Source of the DNA: Bradyrhizobium lablabi
GTDB taxonomy: Bacteria; Pseudomonadota; Alphaproteobacteria; Rhizobiales; Xanthobacteraceae
Reading direction: 5' to 3'
DNA: 43,862 nucleotides
Assembly (NCBI RefSeq): GCF_001440475.1
Contig: NZ_LLYB01000134.1
Coordinates: 175,368 to 219,229, forward strand
Made by a program: the position numbers and the translations under genes. Positions 8,892 to 17,746 of the stretch are shown here, piece after piece. The notes beneath the pieces were generated by a model, which saw only the letters and a program-made list of their open reading frames with translations, had not been told where the DNA came from and ran no database searches. Each line of letters starts with the position of its first letter. Position 1 is the first letter of the stretch.

Positions 8892-10598
8892 ATGGCATCC
8901 CGGTTTTCGCTCGCAGCCAGACTATATTCGATCTTCGCGCTGTTCGCGCTGCTGGTTGCCGCCATCACGGCGCTGTCCGACTACAACACCCGCCAGAACG
9001 CCGCCCTCACCGAGGCGGTCTCGATTGCGAGCCGCGCCGCGCTCAATGTCGAGCGCATCAATTCGCTGGTCTATGCGGTCGTGATGGAATCCCGCGGCAT
9101 CTACATGTCGACCGAACCGGCGGTGGTGAAGAAATACGGCGACGGGCTGCTCAAGTTCAATGAGCGCATTCTCGACGTCGTGAAGAACTGGGAGGCGCTG
9201 GTTCAGGCCGATGACGCCCAGCAGTTCGCCACCTTCAAGAAGCGGATCCAGCAGTTCGTCGACTTCCGCAAGGAACTGGTTCGCCGCGGCGTCGAGATCA
9301 ACGCGGCCGCAGGGCGCGAATGGGGCGACAACGACGCCAACCGCGAAGTGCGCACCGCGCTGAACAAGGATCTCGAGGCGCTGTCCAAGGTCTATGCCGA
9401 ACGCAGCAAGAAGCTGGCGCAACAGACCGACACCAACCACACGCTGGCCTTTGTGCTCACCGCTCTCGGCGTCATGGCACTGGCAGTGGTGGTCATCGGC
9501 ATCCTGATCATTGCGCGCTCGATCGCCCACCCGCTGTCGGTTATCACCGCCACCATCAAGCAGGTCGCCGACGGCGCCGAGGGCGTCGAGGTTCCGCATA
9601 CCGGCCGCGCCGACGAGATCGGCGCGCTGGCCCGCGCCATCAAGATCTTCCAGGAGGCGATGGATCGCAACCGCAACCTCAATTCGCAGGTGCTGCAGGA
9701 TTCCAAGGCCCGCGACGAGCGCACCCGGCACATCGAAGCCTCGGTCGACGCCTTCCGGGAAGCGATCGGCGGCGTGCTGCGCGCGGTCAAGGACAATGCG
9801 ACCTCGATGCGCGGCACCGCCGAGACCATCGCCAACGTCTCATCGGAAGCGAGCGGGCGTGCGGTGGCCGCCAACGGCGCGACCGAGCAGGCCTCCAGCA
9901 ACGTCTCTGCGGTGGCCAGCGCCGCCGAGGAACTTTCCGCTTCCGTCGAGGAAATCGGCCGCCAGGTGCGCCAATCCGCGAGTGCTGTCGAGCAGGCCGG
10001 CCATCGCACCGAGAAATCGGTCGCCGAAATCGAGGGACTTGCGGCCGCGACCCAGCGCATCGACGGCGTGCTGAGCCTGATCCAGGCGATTGCCGAACAG
10101 ACCAATCTCTTGGCGCTCAACGCGACGATCGAGGCGGCGCGTGCCGGCGATGCCGGCCGCGGCTTTGCCGTGGTCGCCCACGAGGTCAAGGCGCTGGCCG
10201 AGCAGACCGCGAAAGCGACCGCCGAAATCGGCCAGAACGTCGGCCTGATCCAGACCTCGACCAAAACCTCCGTCGAGGCGGTCCGCGAGATCGGCAACGC
10301 GGTGCGCGAGATCAACGAGGTTACTTCCATCATCGCCAGCGCGATCGAGCAGCAGGATTCGGCAACCCGCGAGATCTCGTCGAATGCGCAACTGGCGGCG
10401 CAGGGCAACGGAACGCTGGTGGTCAATATCTCTTCGCTGAGCGATGCGATCGGCACGACCAGCACGGCGGCCGCCTCCGTGCTCACCGCCTCCAGCGAAC
10501 TGACCGCGACCGCCGATACGCTGTCCCGCGAGGTCGAAAAGTTCTTCCGCAACCTGCGCGCGGATTCATCCGAGCAGGTGCGGAAGACCGGGACGTAA
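8892..10598 (+). CDS. Methyl-accepting chemotaxis protein
   Basis: This is a 568-residue transmembrane chemoreceptor. TM1 is at about 11-29, then a periplasmic, mostly helical four-helix-bundle-like sensor (about 30-183, with SLVYAVVMESRGIYMS) and TM2 at about 184-208. A HAMP linker follows (about 209-262, with DEIGALARAIKIF), then a long coiled-coil signalling domain whose hairpin tip EQTNLLALNATIEAARAGD lies at about 402-420, the site that contacts CheA and CheW. Glutamine/glutamate pairs on the flanking coils are candidate methylation sites. No C-terminal CheR-binding pentapeptide is visible; the protein ends RKTGT. It is a stand-alone gene with no che genes nearby. The ligand is unknown. 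Small helical sensors of this kind often bind aromatic or organic acids, but that is inference only. Confidence 0.95.
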   Translation: MASRFSLAARLYSIFALFALLVAAITALSDYNTRQNAALTEAVSIASRAALNVERINSLVYAVVMESRGIYMSTEPAVVKKYGDGLLKFNERILDVVKNWEALVQADDAQQFATFKKRIQQFVDFRKELVRRGVEINAAAGREWGDNDANREVRTALNKDLEALSKVYAERSKKLAQQTDTNHTLAFVLTALGVMALAVVVIGILIIARSIAHPLSVITATIKQVADGAEGVEVPHTGRADEIGALARAIKIFQEAMDRNRNLNSQVLQDSKARDERTRHIEASVDAFREAIGGVLRAVKDNATSMRGTAETIANVSSEASGRAVAANGATEQASSNVSAVASAAEELSASVEEIGRQVRQSASAVEQAGHRTEKSVAEIEGLAAATQRIDGVLSLIQAIAEQTNLLALNATIEAARAGDAGRGFAVVAHEVKALAEQTAKATAEIGQNVGLIQTSTKTSVEAVREIGNAVREINEVTSIIASAIEQQDSATREISSNAQLAAQGNGTLVVNISSLSDAIGTTSTAAASVLTASSELTATADTLSREVEKFFRNLRADSSEQVRKTGT

Positions 10599-10630
10599 GG
10601 CCCGCTGCAGCAATTGCGGAGCATCTGTAA

Positions 10631-10737
10631 TCCGTCACCCTGAGGAGGCCGCAACACGGCCGTCTCGAAGGGCGACGGCCACCAGCCGGGCCGCACATCC
10701 TTCGAGACGCGCTTCGCGCTCCTCAGGATGACGGATC
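10631..10737. repeat. Composite palindromic repeat (CCTGAGGAG family), copy 1
   Basis: The outer arms GTCACCCTGAGGAG and CTCCTCAGGATGAC are inverted with one mismatch. Inside lie CGTCTCGAAGG and CCTTCGAGACG, also inverted. Each arm can itself fold (GGCCG/CGGCC on the left, GCG-CTTCG-CGC on the right). A diverged copy sits at 38891-38996. It lies between the convergent chemoreceptor and transglutaminase genes. Confidence 0.85.
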
Positions 10738-10761
10738 ACGATGGGTGGGGCCAAGTCCGGC

Positions 10762-11640
10762 CTACTCCACCAGCACCACATCGACGGCCACGCCGAGCTT
10801 CTGCTTGCGCGATCCGACGATGATGCCGTCGACCGGCGAGACGTCAGAAAAATCCCGGCCGATCGACAGGATGATGTGGTCGTTCTCGACCAGGAGGTCG
10901 TTGGTCGGATCGAAGCCGACCCAGCCGAGCTCGGGACCGCACCAGACCGACACCCAGGCGTGGCTGGCGTCGGCGCCCTGCAGGCGCGGCTGGCCGGCGG
11001 GCGGGGTGGTGCGGAGATAGCCGCTGACATAGGCCGCCGGCAGGCCGAGCCCGCGCAGGCCCGCGATCATCACATGGGCAAAATCCTGGCAGACGCCGTG
11101 GCGCTTTTCGAGCACCTCCTTGAGCGGCGTCGAAATCACGGTGGCCTTGGGGTCGTAGCGGAAATCGCGGCGTATCCGGGACATCAGGTCGACGGCGCCC
11201 GCGAGGATGCCGCCATCAGGCGGGAAGCTTGGCGCGGCATAGGCGGTGAGCGGCGCCAGCACCGGCACCAGCGAACTCGCGAAGACGTATCCGACCGGTG
11301 ACGCGGGGCCGAGGCTGGTGGCCTCGAACGCGACGTCGCGGATGCGCTCCCAGGGCGGGCTAGGTGCCGCGCGGGCGGGCGCATGGCGCGAGACCGAAAC
11401 GCGCGAGCGGGAATCGATCCGCAGATTGCGATGCGCGGTCTCGATCAGCACGCTCTCGGTATGGGTTCCGAAAAAGTCGCGCCGCACCGTGCGCTCGGCC
11501 GGCCGCGGCCGGATATCGACCGAATGCGAGATCAATTGCTGCCCGTCGCTGCTCCGCGGCTCCAGCCGCAGCGAGCAGCGCGCAAAGCTCACCGGGCTCT
11601 CGTAAGCATAGGTCGTGACGTGACGGATGTCGTAGATCAC
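10762..11640 (-). CDS. Transglutaminase-like cysteine peptidase family protein
   Basis: The 292-residue protein has the bacterial transglutaminase N-terminal beta domain (about 1-90) and a transglutaminase/papain-like core with the full triad: C184 in HGVCQDFAH, H227 in SHAWVSVW and D244 in GFDPTND. It starts with GTG at 11638-11640, overlapping the stop of the preceding ATP-grasp/alpha-E gene (GTGA), so the two are translationally coupled. It is the last gene of the three-gene minus-strand operon 17442-10762. Comparative genomics (Iyer and colleagues on ATP-grasp amidoligases) links such proteins to CP-ATP-grasp and alpha-E domains in a predicted peptide-tag synthesis and removal system. This member would act as peptidase or transpeptidase. 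No signal peptide is visible, so it is probably cytoplasmic. Confidence 0.92.
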   Translation of the reverse strand: MIYDIRHVTTYAYESPVSFARCSLRLEPRSSDGQQLISHSVDIRPRPAERTVRRDFFGTHTESVLIETAHRNLRIDSRSRVSVSRHAPARAAPSPPWERIRDVAFEATSLGPASPVGYVFASSLVPVLAPLTAYAAPSFPPDGGILAGAVDLMSRIRRDFRYDPKATVISTPLKEVLEKRHGVCQDFAHVMIAGLRGLGLPAAYVSGYLRTTPPAGQPRLQGADASHAWVSVWCGPELGWVGFDPTNDLLVENDHIILSIGRDFSDVSPVDGIIVGSRKQKLGVAVDVVLVE

Positions 11641-14147
11641 GCGAGGCCCGTCAGCTTCTCCGGCCGGCTCGCATGCGGTCCGTGCGGGAAATAATGCTGA
11701 CCGATCGCGTCGGCGAGATTGAGCAGAGCCTGTTCGAGCGCAAACAGGGTCGTGACGTCGAGCGTAGCGGCCTCTCCCGTCGTCAGCGTCGCCTGCAATG
11801 CCACGGCCAGCCGTTGCGGCCGCTCGATCAGGCCGTGCTCCTTCAGGCTCGGGAGGGCTGCGATATGATCATTCAGCGTCGCCACCTGAAACGCGACCGA
11901 GCGCGGATTATAGGGATCGAGCACCGCAAGATCCCGCACCGGCGCCAGTGCCGGCCCAACCAGATAGCGCGAGCGATAGGTGATCTGGCAATCCACCAGC
12001 GTCAGCAGGGCGTCGAGGTCATCCTCGCCGGCTTCGTCATAGGCAAACTGCCGCGCAAACCGCACCGTGTTGATGGCGCGCTCGGCGCGGCGGCCCATGT
12101 CTAGGAAGCGCCAGCCGGCGGCGCGGTTCATGTTCTCCTGTGCGAGGCCTGCAAGGCTCGCCAGCTCCTGCAGCGTCAGTTCGGCGGCGCTGACGACGCT
12201 GTCGTCGTCGTCGACCTGCAGCGCGAGGCGTTCCACCATCTCGGTGATGACCTGCCAGGCGTCCGGCGAGAGCCGCTCGCGCAACGAGCTCGCGGTGCGC
12301 TGCACCGATCGCACCAGGGACAACGCCGAGCCGAACTTCTCCTCGCTCTGCAGCGCCTCGGCGATGACCCGCGCCGGGTTTGACCGTGTCGTTTGCGAGG
12401 TGGCGCCCCAGCTCACCAGAATGCGCTGGATGCGCTCGACCGAATGCAGCGCGGTTGGCGCGCCGTTGGCCGGATCGCGCGTCGAGGTGCCGAGCACGCG
12501 GATCAGCCGCAGCGTCGCCTCTGCGCGTTCGAGATAGCGGCCGAGCCAGAACAGATTGTCGGCGGCGCGGCTCGGCACCACGCCGGCGATCCGCCTGATG
12601 CGTACGGTTTCGGCGGCCGGCAGCAGCGTCGACGTCGAGACCGCCTTGTCGGAAACCACCCAGACATCAGCCGCTCGCGCGCCGTCCCCCATCGACACGG
12701 CGCGGGCATCGGGTTGGTCGGCGATCCGGCAGAAACCGCCGGGCATTATGGTCCAGCCCTGCGGCGTGGCGGCGGCAAATACTCTCAGCACGAACGGGCG
12801 CGGCGTGATCCGGCCCTGCTCCCACACCGGTGTCGTCGACAGCCGCACCAGTTCCTGGCCGACATAATCGATGCCGCGGTCGGTGATCGCCTGCCGGAGC
12901 CGGTCGCGTTCGTCGGGCGGCAGTTCGCCTGCCAGCACGGGCCCGTGGCTGGAAAAGCCCGGAACGGCCCGGCCATAGGCGCCCTCGATCGCGAAATCCT
13001 CCAGCCGCGACAGCACCTCCTCGCGCGCCGATTTCTGGCCGCACCACCAGGTCGCGATGTGCGGCATGATCAAGGTCTCGCCGAGCAGACGCCGGCACAG
13101 GCTGGGCAGGAAGCCAAGCAGCGCCCTCGCCTCCAGCACGCCCGAGCCCGGCATGTTGGCGACCACGACGCCGCCCTTACGTACGACGTCGATCAGGCCG
13201 GGCACGCCGAGCTGCGAGGAGGCATCGAGTTCGAGCGGATCGAGAAAATTGGAATCGACCCGCCGCAGCAGCACGTCGAGGCGCTTCAGTCCCGCGACGG
13301 TGCGGATATGGATGCGGTCGCCGCTGACGGCGAGATCGTCGCCTTCCACCAGCAGGAAGCCGAGATAGCGCGCGAGCGTGGCGTGCTCGAAATAGGTCTC
13401 GCTGAAGGCGCCCGGCGTCAGCAGGCCGATGCGCGGCTCGTCGCGGTCGGCGCTGGCGCGAAGTGAATCGCGGAATGCCTCGAAGAACGGCGCGACGCGC
13501 TCGACGTTCATCGACTTGTAGAGATTGGAAAAGGCGCGCGACAGCACCAGGCGATTTTCCAGCGCATAGCCGGCACCTGACGGCGCCTGCGTGCGGTCGT
13601 TCAGCACCCACCAGCGGCCGTCGGGGCCACGGCCGACATCGGCGGCATAGAAATGCAGATGACGCCCGCCAGGCGGTTTGACGCCGCAGACGGCACGCAG
13701 ATATTCGTTGCTGCCGGCAATCGCCGCCGCCGGCACCGCGCCCTCGGTGACGAGCCGCCCCTCGCCATAGAGATCGCGCAGGATCATTTCGAACAACTGC
13801 GCGCGCTGCGCGATGCCCGTGGTCAGTTGCTGCCAGTCGGCCTCGTCGATGATCAGCGGCAGATGGCTGAGCGGCCACAGCCGGTCGGCGGTCTCGCCGG
13901 GCGCGCGATAGGTGACGCCGGCCTCGCGCAGATGACGGTCGGCGGAGGCGAAGCGCCGCTCGATATCGACGGGCGAGAGCGCCGCAAAGGCATCGAAGAA
14001 GCGGGCCCAGGCCGCGCGGGGCGCCCCGTCAGGCCCGATATATTCATCAGGGATTCCGGGCAGCCGCGCATAGTCGCGCGTCCATTGCGCCATCCGGCGC
14101 TGGCCCGGACGGGCCTTGCTCTCCTGGTTGTTGCCCTGGCCTGACAT
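11637..14147 (-). CDS. Circularly permuted ATP-grasp / alpha-E fusion protein
   Basis: The 836-residue protein fuses two domains usually encoded as neighbours. Residues about 20-500 are a circularly permuted ATP-grasp (DUF404/407 type), with HFYAADVGRGPDGRWWVLNDRTQAPSG at about 165-190 and a late RPFVLRVFAA ahead of a GGFCRIAD stretch. Residues about 520-830 are an all-helical alpha-E (DUF403) domain, recognised by its signature VPSRAADNLFWLGRYLERAE. CP-ATP-grasps of this type are predicted to ligate an amine to a carboxylate using ATP; the alpha-E domain is of unknown role. It starts at ATG 14145-14147, 22 bases after the upstream DUF2126 gene, and its stop overlaps the next transglutaminase gene. 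The fusion itself supports physical association of the two activities. The substrate is unknown. Confidence 0.92.
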   Translation of the reverse strand: MSGQGNNQESKARPGQRRMAQWTRDYARLPGIPDEYIGPDGAPRAAWARFFDAFAALSPVDIERRFASADRHLREAGVTYRAPGETADRLWPLSHLPLIIDEADWQQLTTGIAQRAQLFEMILRDLYGEGRLVTEGAVPAAAIAGSNEYLRAVCGVKPPGGRHLHFYAADVGRGPDGRWWVLNDRTQAPSGAGYALENRLVLSRAFSNLYKSMNVERVAPFFEAFRDSLRASADRDEPRIGLLTPGAFSETYFEHATLARYLGFLLVEGDDLAVSGDRIHIRTVAGLKRLDVLLRRVDSNFLDPLELDASSQLGVPGLIDVVRKGGVVVANMPGSGVLEARALLGFLPSLCRRLLGETLIMPHIATWWCGQKSAREEVLSRLEDFAIEGAYGRAVPGFSSHGPVLAGELPPDERDRLRQAITDRGIDYVGQELVRLSTTPVWEQGRITPRPFVLRVFAAATPQGWTIMPGGFCRIADQPDARAVSMGDGARAADVWVVSDKAVSTSTLLPAAETVRIRRIAGVVPSRAADNLFWLGRYLERAEATLRLIRVLGTSTRDPANGAPTALHSVERIQRILVSWGATSQTTRSNPARVIAEALQSEEKFGSALSLVRSVQRTASSLRERLSPDAWQVITEMVERLALQVDDDDSVVSAAELTLQELASLAGLAQENMNRAAGWRFLDMGRRAERAINTVRFARQFAYDEAGEDDLDALLTLVDCQITYRSRYLVGPALAPVRDLAVLDPYNPRSVAFQVATLNDHIAALPSLKEHGLIERPQRLAVALQATLTTGEAATLDVTTLFALEQALLNLADAIGQHYFPHGPHASRPEKLTGLA

Positions 14148-14169
14148 TCCGATTCCCCGAGACGGCCGA

Positions 14170-17100
14170 TTAGATCAGGAGCGGCGTCCTCAAGTCGAGT
14201 GTCAAAGGGAATTCAATGGTGCGTTCCTCGGGCGGCGGCTCGATTTTGCCCGGGGTGTGGCCGTGATCCTGAAACCGGGCCAGCCGGCGGGCTTCCGCCT
14301 CATAGGAATTGACCGGCTTGGTGTCATAGTTGCGGCCGCCGGGATGGGCGACATGGTAGACGCAGCCGCCGAGCGAGCGGCCGTTCCAGCTATCAATTAA
14401 GTCAAATGTCAGCGGTGCGTGCACCGGAATGGTCGGGTGCAGCCCCGATGCCGGCTGCCAGGCCTTGAAGCGGACGGCGGCGACCGCCTCGCTGGCGCGC
14501 CCCATTGACGTCATCGGCATCCGCCGGCCATTGCAGGTCACGACATGGCGTCCCTCGACAAAGCCGGTCGCCTTGACCTGCAGCCGCTCCACGGAAGAAT
14601 CGACGTAGCGCACGGTGCCGCCGGCCGAGCCCTCCTCGCCCAGCACATGCCATGGCTCCAGTGCCTGCCGCAATTCCAGCGCGACGCCGCCATGATGCAC
14701 GCGGCCGAACACCGGAAAACGAAACTCGAGCTGCGCCGAATACCAGTCCGGCGAGAAGTCGTAGCCGGATTGCCGGAGCTCATCGAGCACGCCGAGAAAA
14801 TCCTCCCAGAGGAAATGCGGCAGCATGTAGCGATCGTGCAGCGTGGTGCCCCAGCGCACGAACTTGCCTTGCAGTGGCTCGCGCCACAGTTTTGCAATCA
14901 GCGCGCGGATCAGGAGTTGCTGCGCCAGCGACATCCGCGGGTCCGGCGGCATTTCGAGCGCGCGGAATTCGACGAGCCCGAGACGGCCGGTCGGCCCGTC
15001 GGGCGAATAGAGCTTGTCGATGCAGATCTCGGCGCGGTGGGTGTTGCCGGTGATGTCGACGAGGATATGCCGGAACAGCCGGTCGACCAGCCACAGCGGG
15101 GCTTCGATGCCGGGCGGCGGCACATGCGATAGCGCGATCTCCAGTTCATAGAGCCCGTCATGCCGCGCCTCGTCGATGCGCGGCGCCTGGCTGGTCGGGC
15201 CGATGAACATGCCGGAGAACAGATAGGACAGCGACGGATGGCGCTGCCAGTACAGCACGAGACTTTTCAGCAGATCCGGACGGCGCAGGAACGGCGAGGC
15301 TTCCGGTGTCGAGCCACCGACCACGACATGGTTCCCGCCACCGGTGCCGGTATGACGGCCATCGACCAGAAAGCGGTTGGCGCCGAGGCGAACCTTTGCG
15401 GCGTCTTCGTACAGGCCGAAAGTAATATCGACCGCTTCGCGCCAGCTCTGCGCCGGCTGGACGTTGATCTCGATGACGCCGGGATCGGGCGTCACCTTGA
15501 TGACCTCGATGCGCGGATCATAGGGCGGCCCATAGCCCTCGACATGAACCGGGATCTGCATCTCCTCGGCGGTCGCCTCCACCGCCGCGATCAATTCGAG
15601 ATAGTCCTCGACTCTCTCGACCGGTGGCATGAAGACGCACAAGACGCCGTCGCGGATTTCGACCGATGTTGCCGTGCGCACCGGCTTGGGCTGCTTCGGC
15701 TTCTGTGCCAGCCGCGAGCGAACGCTATCAGCCACCGCGTCCTTGTGTTCCGTCGCCAGTTCGAGCCGCGGCTCCATCGGGTCCTGCTCGACGATGTAGG
15801 GATAGTCTTCCGGCTCGACATGCGGCAGCGAGGCCATCGGCAGCCGCAGCCCGAGCGGGGAATCGCCCGGGATCAGAAACAGATGGCTGCGCCGAAGCTG
15901 CCAGCGCTCGCTCATCCAGCCCGAACCATCGGCGCCCGCGTGCTGGATCGGCAGCACGAACCCTCTGGCCTTGTTGAGTCCCTCATCGAACACCCGCGCC
16001 ATGCGCGAGCGTTCTTCCGCCTCGGAGAGCTTGGAATCGCTGGGATCGACATTGACCGGAAGGGCGGCTTCCTTCTGCAGCCAGTGCACGGGATCTTCAT
16101 AGGCGGGCATCACGTAAGCGATATCGAGGCCGAGACGCTTCGCGGCACGCTCCATGAATTGTTGAGCGTCTTCGATTATCGCCTTGCGCGGGCTATCGAT
16201 CGTCGCAATCAGATCGGCATTCTTCCAGATCGGCACGCCGTCCTTGCGCCAATAAAGGCCGAACGCCCAGCGCGGCAGGCTTTCGCCCGGATACCATTTG
16301 CCCTGTCCGTAATGCAGCAGGCCGCCCGGTGCAAAGCGCGCGCGCAGCTTGCGGATCAGCTCATCCGCCAGCGCCTGCTTGGTCGGGCCGACGGCGGCGA
16401 TATTCCATTCCGGCGATTCCAGATCGTCGACGGAGACGAAGGTCGGCTCGCCGCCCATGGTGAGACGCACGTCGTCAGCTCTGAGATCGGCATCGACCTG
16501 CTCGCCCAGCGCATCGAGACGCGCCCAGGATTCATCCGAGAACGGCCGCGTGATCCGCGGCGCCTCGCGGATGCGCCTGACGCTCATCTCGAAAGCAAAA
16601 TCGACTTCGGCAAACCCGGCGCTGCCCGAGACCGGCGCGGCAGATCGATAATGCGGCGTGGCGGCGACCGGGATGTGCCCCTCGCCCGTCAGCATGCCGG
16701 ACGTGACGTCGAACCCGATCCAGCCGGCCCCGGGAAGATAGACCTCGGCCCAGGCGTGCAGATCGGTGAAATCGCGTTCGACCTCGCGCGGCCCTTCGAC
16801 CGGATCGATGTCGGGACGAAGCTGGATGAGATAGCCGGAGACGAAGCGCGCGGCGAGGCCGAGATGCCGCAACGCCTGGATCAGCAGCCACGCCGAGTCG
16901 CGGCACGAACCGGAGCCGCGCGCCAGCGTCTCTTCCGGCGTCTGAATGCCCGGCTCCATCCGGATGACATAGTTGATCTTCTTCCGTAGCTGCGCGTTGA
17001 GCTCGACCAGGAAATTGACGGTACTGTCCGCCTCGCGCGGAATCTCCTTCAGATACTGCTCGAACAGTGGCCCCTGCCCGGTGGTGGCGAGATATGGCGC

Positions 17101-17442
17101 GAGCTCGGTCTTGAGATCGTTGGGGTATTGGAACGGAAAGGAATTGGCGTAGGGCTCGACGAAGAAGTCGAAGGGGTTGACCACCGTCATCTGCGCGGTG
17201 AAGTCGACTTCGATCTTGAGTTCGGTTGCCTTCTCCGGAAACACGAATCGCGCCAGCCAGTTGCCCTGCGGGTCCTGCTGCCAGTTCACGAAGTGGTTGG
17301 CCGGTGTGACTTTGAGCGAATAACTCAGGATCGGCGTGCGCGTATGCGGCGCCGGGCGCAGGCGAACGGTTTGCGGGCCGAGATCGATCGGTCGGTCGTA
17401 TTTGTAGTGTGTGACGTGATGAAGTGCGACGAAGATCGACAC
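14170..17442 (-). CDS. Transglutaminase-DUF2126 protein
   Basis: The 1090-residue protein has an N-terminal bacterial transglutaminase unit: beta domain about 1-100, core with C180 in GSGSCRDSAW, H229 in DLHAWAEVYLPG and D245 in GFDVTSG. It is followed by a very long C-terminal DUF2126 region (about 300-1090) with LTMGGEPTFVSVDD, KWYPGESLPRWAFGLYWRKDG and GTGGGNHVVVGG. DUF2126 has been proposed to be a glutamine-synthetase-like or otherwise ATP-dependent amide-forming module, which is prediction only. It begins at GTG 17440-17442 (GTGTCGATCTTC), the only start giving the conserved N-terminus, and is the first gene of the operon with the ATP-grasp/alpha-E fusion and the smaller transglutaminase. 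Two different transglutaminases in one operon is a typical feature of this cluster. Confidence 0.92.
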   Translation of the reverse strand: MSIFVALHHVTHYKYDRPIDLGPQTVRLRPAPHTRTPILSYSLKVTPANHFVNWQQDPQGNWLARFVFPEKATELKIEVDFTAQMTVVNPFDFFVEPYANSFPFQYPNDLKTELAPYLATTGQGPLFEQYLKEIPREADSTVNFLVELNAQLRKKINYVIRMEPGIQTPEETLARGSGSCRDSAWLLIQALRHLGLAARFVSGYLIQLRPDIDPVEGPREVERDFTDLHAWAEVYLPGAGWIGFDVTSGMLTGEGHIPVAATPHYRSAAPVSGSAGFAEVDFAFEMSVRRIREAPRITRPFSDESWARLDALGEQVDADLRADDVRLTMGGEPTFVSVDDLESPEWNIAAVGPTKQALADELIRKLRARFAPGGLLHYGQGKWYPGESLPRWAFGLYWRKDGVPIWKNADLIATIDSPRKAIIEDAQQFMERAAKRLGLDIAYVMPAYEDPVHWLQKEAALPVNVDPSDSKLSEAEERSRMARVFDEGLNKARGFVLPIQHAGADGSGWMSERWQLRRSHLFLIPGDSPLGLRLPMASLPHVEPEDYPYIVEQDPMEPRLELATEHKDAVADSVRSRLAQKPKQPKPVRTATSVEIRDGVLCVFMPPVERVEDYLELIAAVEATAEEMQIPVHVEGYGPPYDPRIEVIKVTPDPGVIEINVQPAQSWREAVDITFGLYEDAAKVRLGANRFLVDGRHTGTGGGNHVVVGGSTPEASPFLRRPDLLKSLVLYWQRHPSLSYLFSGMFIGPTSQAPRIDEARHDGLYELEIALSHVPPPGIEAPLWLVDRLFRHILVDITGNTHRAEICIDKLYSPDGPTGRLGLVEFRALEMPPDPRMSLAQQLLIRALIAKLWREPLQGKFVRWGTTLHDRYMLPHFLWEDFLGVLDELRQSGYDFSPDWYSAQLEFRFPVFGRVHHGGVALELRQALEPWHVLGEEGSAGGTVRYVDSSVERLQVKATGFVEGRHVVTCNGRRMPMTSMGRASEAVAAVRFKAWQPASGLHPTIPVHAPLTFDLIDSWNGRSLGGCVYHVAHPGGRNYDTKPVNSYEAEARRLARFQDHGHTPGKIEPPPEERTIEFPLTLDLRTPLLI

Positions 17443-17548
17443 GGACCGGAAACTCCAGCGGCTTTTTTAAGCAGAACACCGGTTCCGGGTGGGATCAAGC
17501 ATTAACAACGGGCACGGGGTGCCTATGGGGCAGGCTGAGCTCCTTCCC

Positions 17549-17633
17549 CGCCATTGCGAGGAGCGAAGCGACGAAGCAATCCATCGTCCCGCTTGCCGCA
17601 CTATGGATTGCTTCGCTGCGCTCGCAATGACGG
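17549..17633. repeat. Palindromic repeat (GCGAGGAGCGAAGCGA family)
   Basis: The arms CATTGCGAGGAGCGAAGC and GCTTCGCTGCGCTCGCAATG are near-perfect inverted repeats, with AAGCAATCCAT and ATGGATTGCTT inverted inside them. This is the widespread GCGAGGAGCGAAGCGACGAAG-type element of Bradyrhizobium-like genomes, as I recall it. It lies in the gap between the converging ends/starts of the DUF2126 and UxaA-like genes. Confidence 0.8.
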
Positions 17634-17645
17634 TTGAGACAGTCC

Positions 17646-17736
17646 TGTAGCCCGGATGGAGCGAAGCGCAATCCGGGGCAACTCGGTCCGCCTGCGGCAC
17701 CGCTCCCGGATTTCGCTTCGCTCCATCCGGGCTACG
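17646..17736. repeat. Palindromic repeat (GTAGCCCGGATGGAGCG family)
   Basis: GTAGCCCGGATGGAGCGAAG at the left pairs with CTTCGCTCCATCCGGGCTAC at the right, a perfect 20-bp inverted repeat, with CGCAATCCGGG and CCCGGATTTCG inside. It follows directly on the repeat at 17549-17633 and lies just past the stop codon of the UxaA-like gene, where it could also end that transcript. Confidence 0.82.
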
Positions 17737-17746
17737 ATCGCGAGAA

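Noticed and set aside
15160..16989. A 609-codon open frame on the plus strand opposite the DUF2126 gene
   Set aside because: It is antisense to a strongly conserved protein, is rich in Arg/Asp/His typical of shadow frames in GC-rich DNA, and has no recognisable domain.
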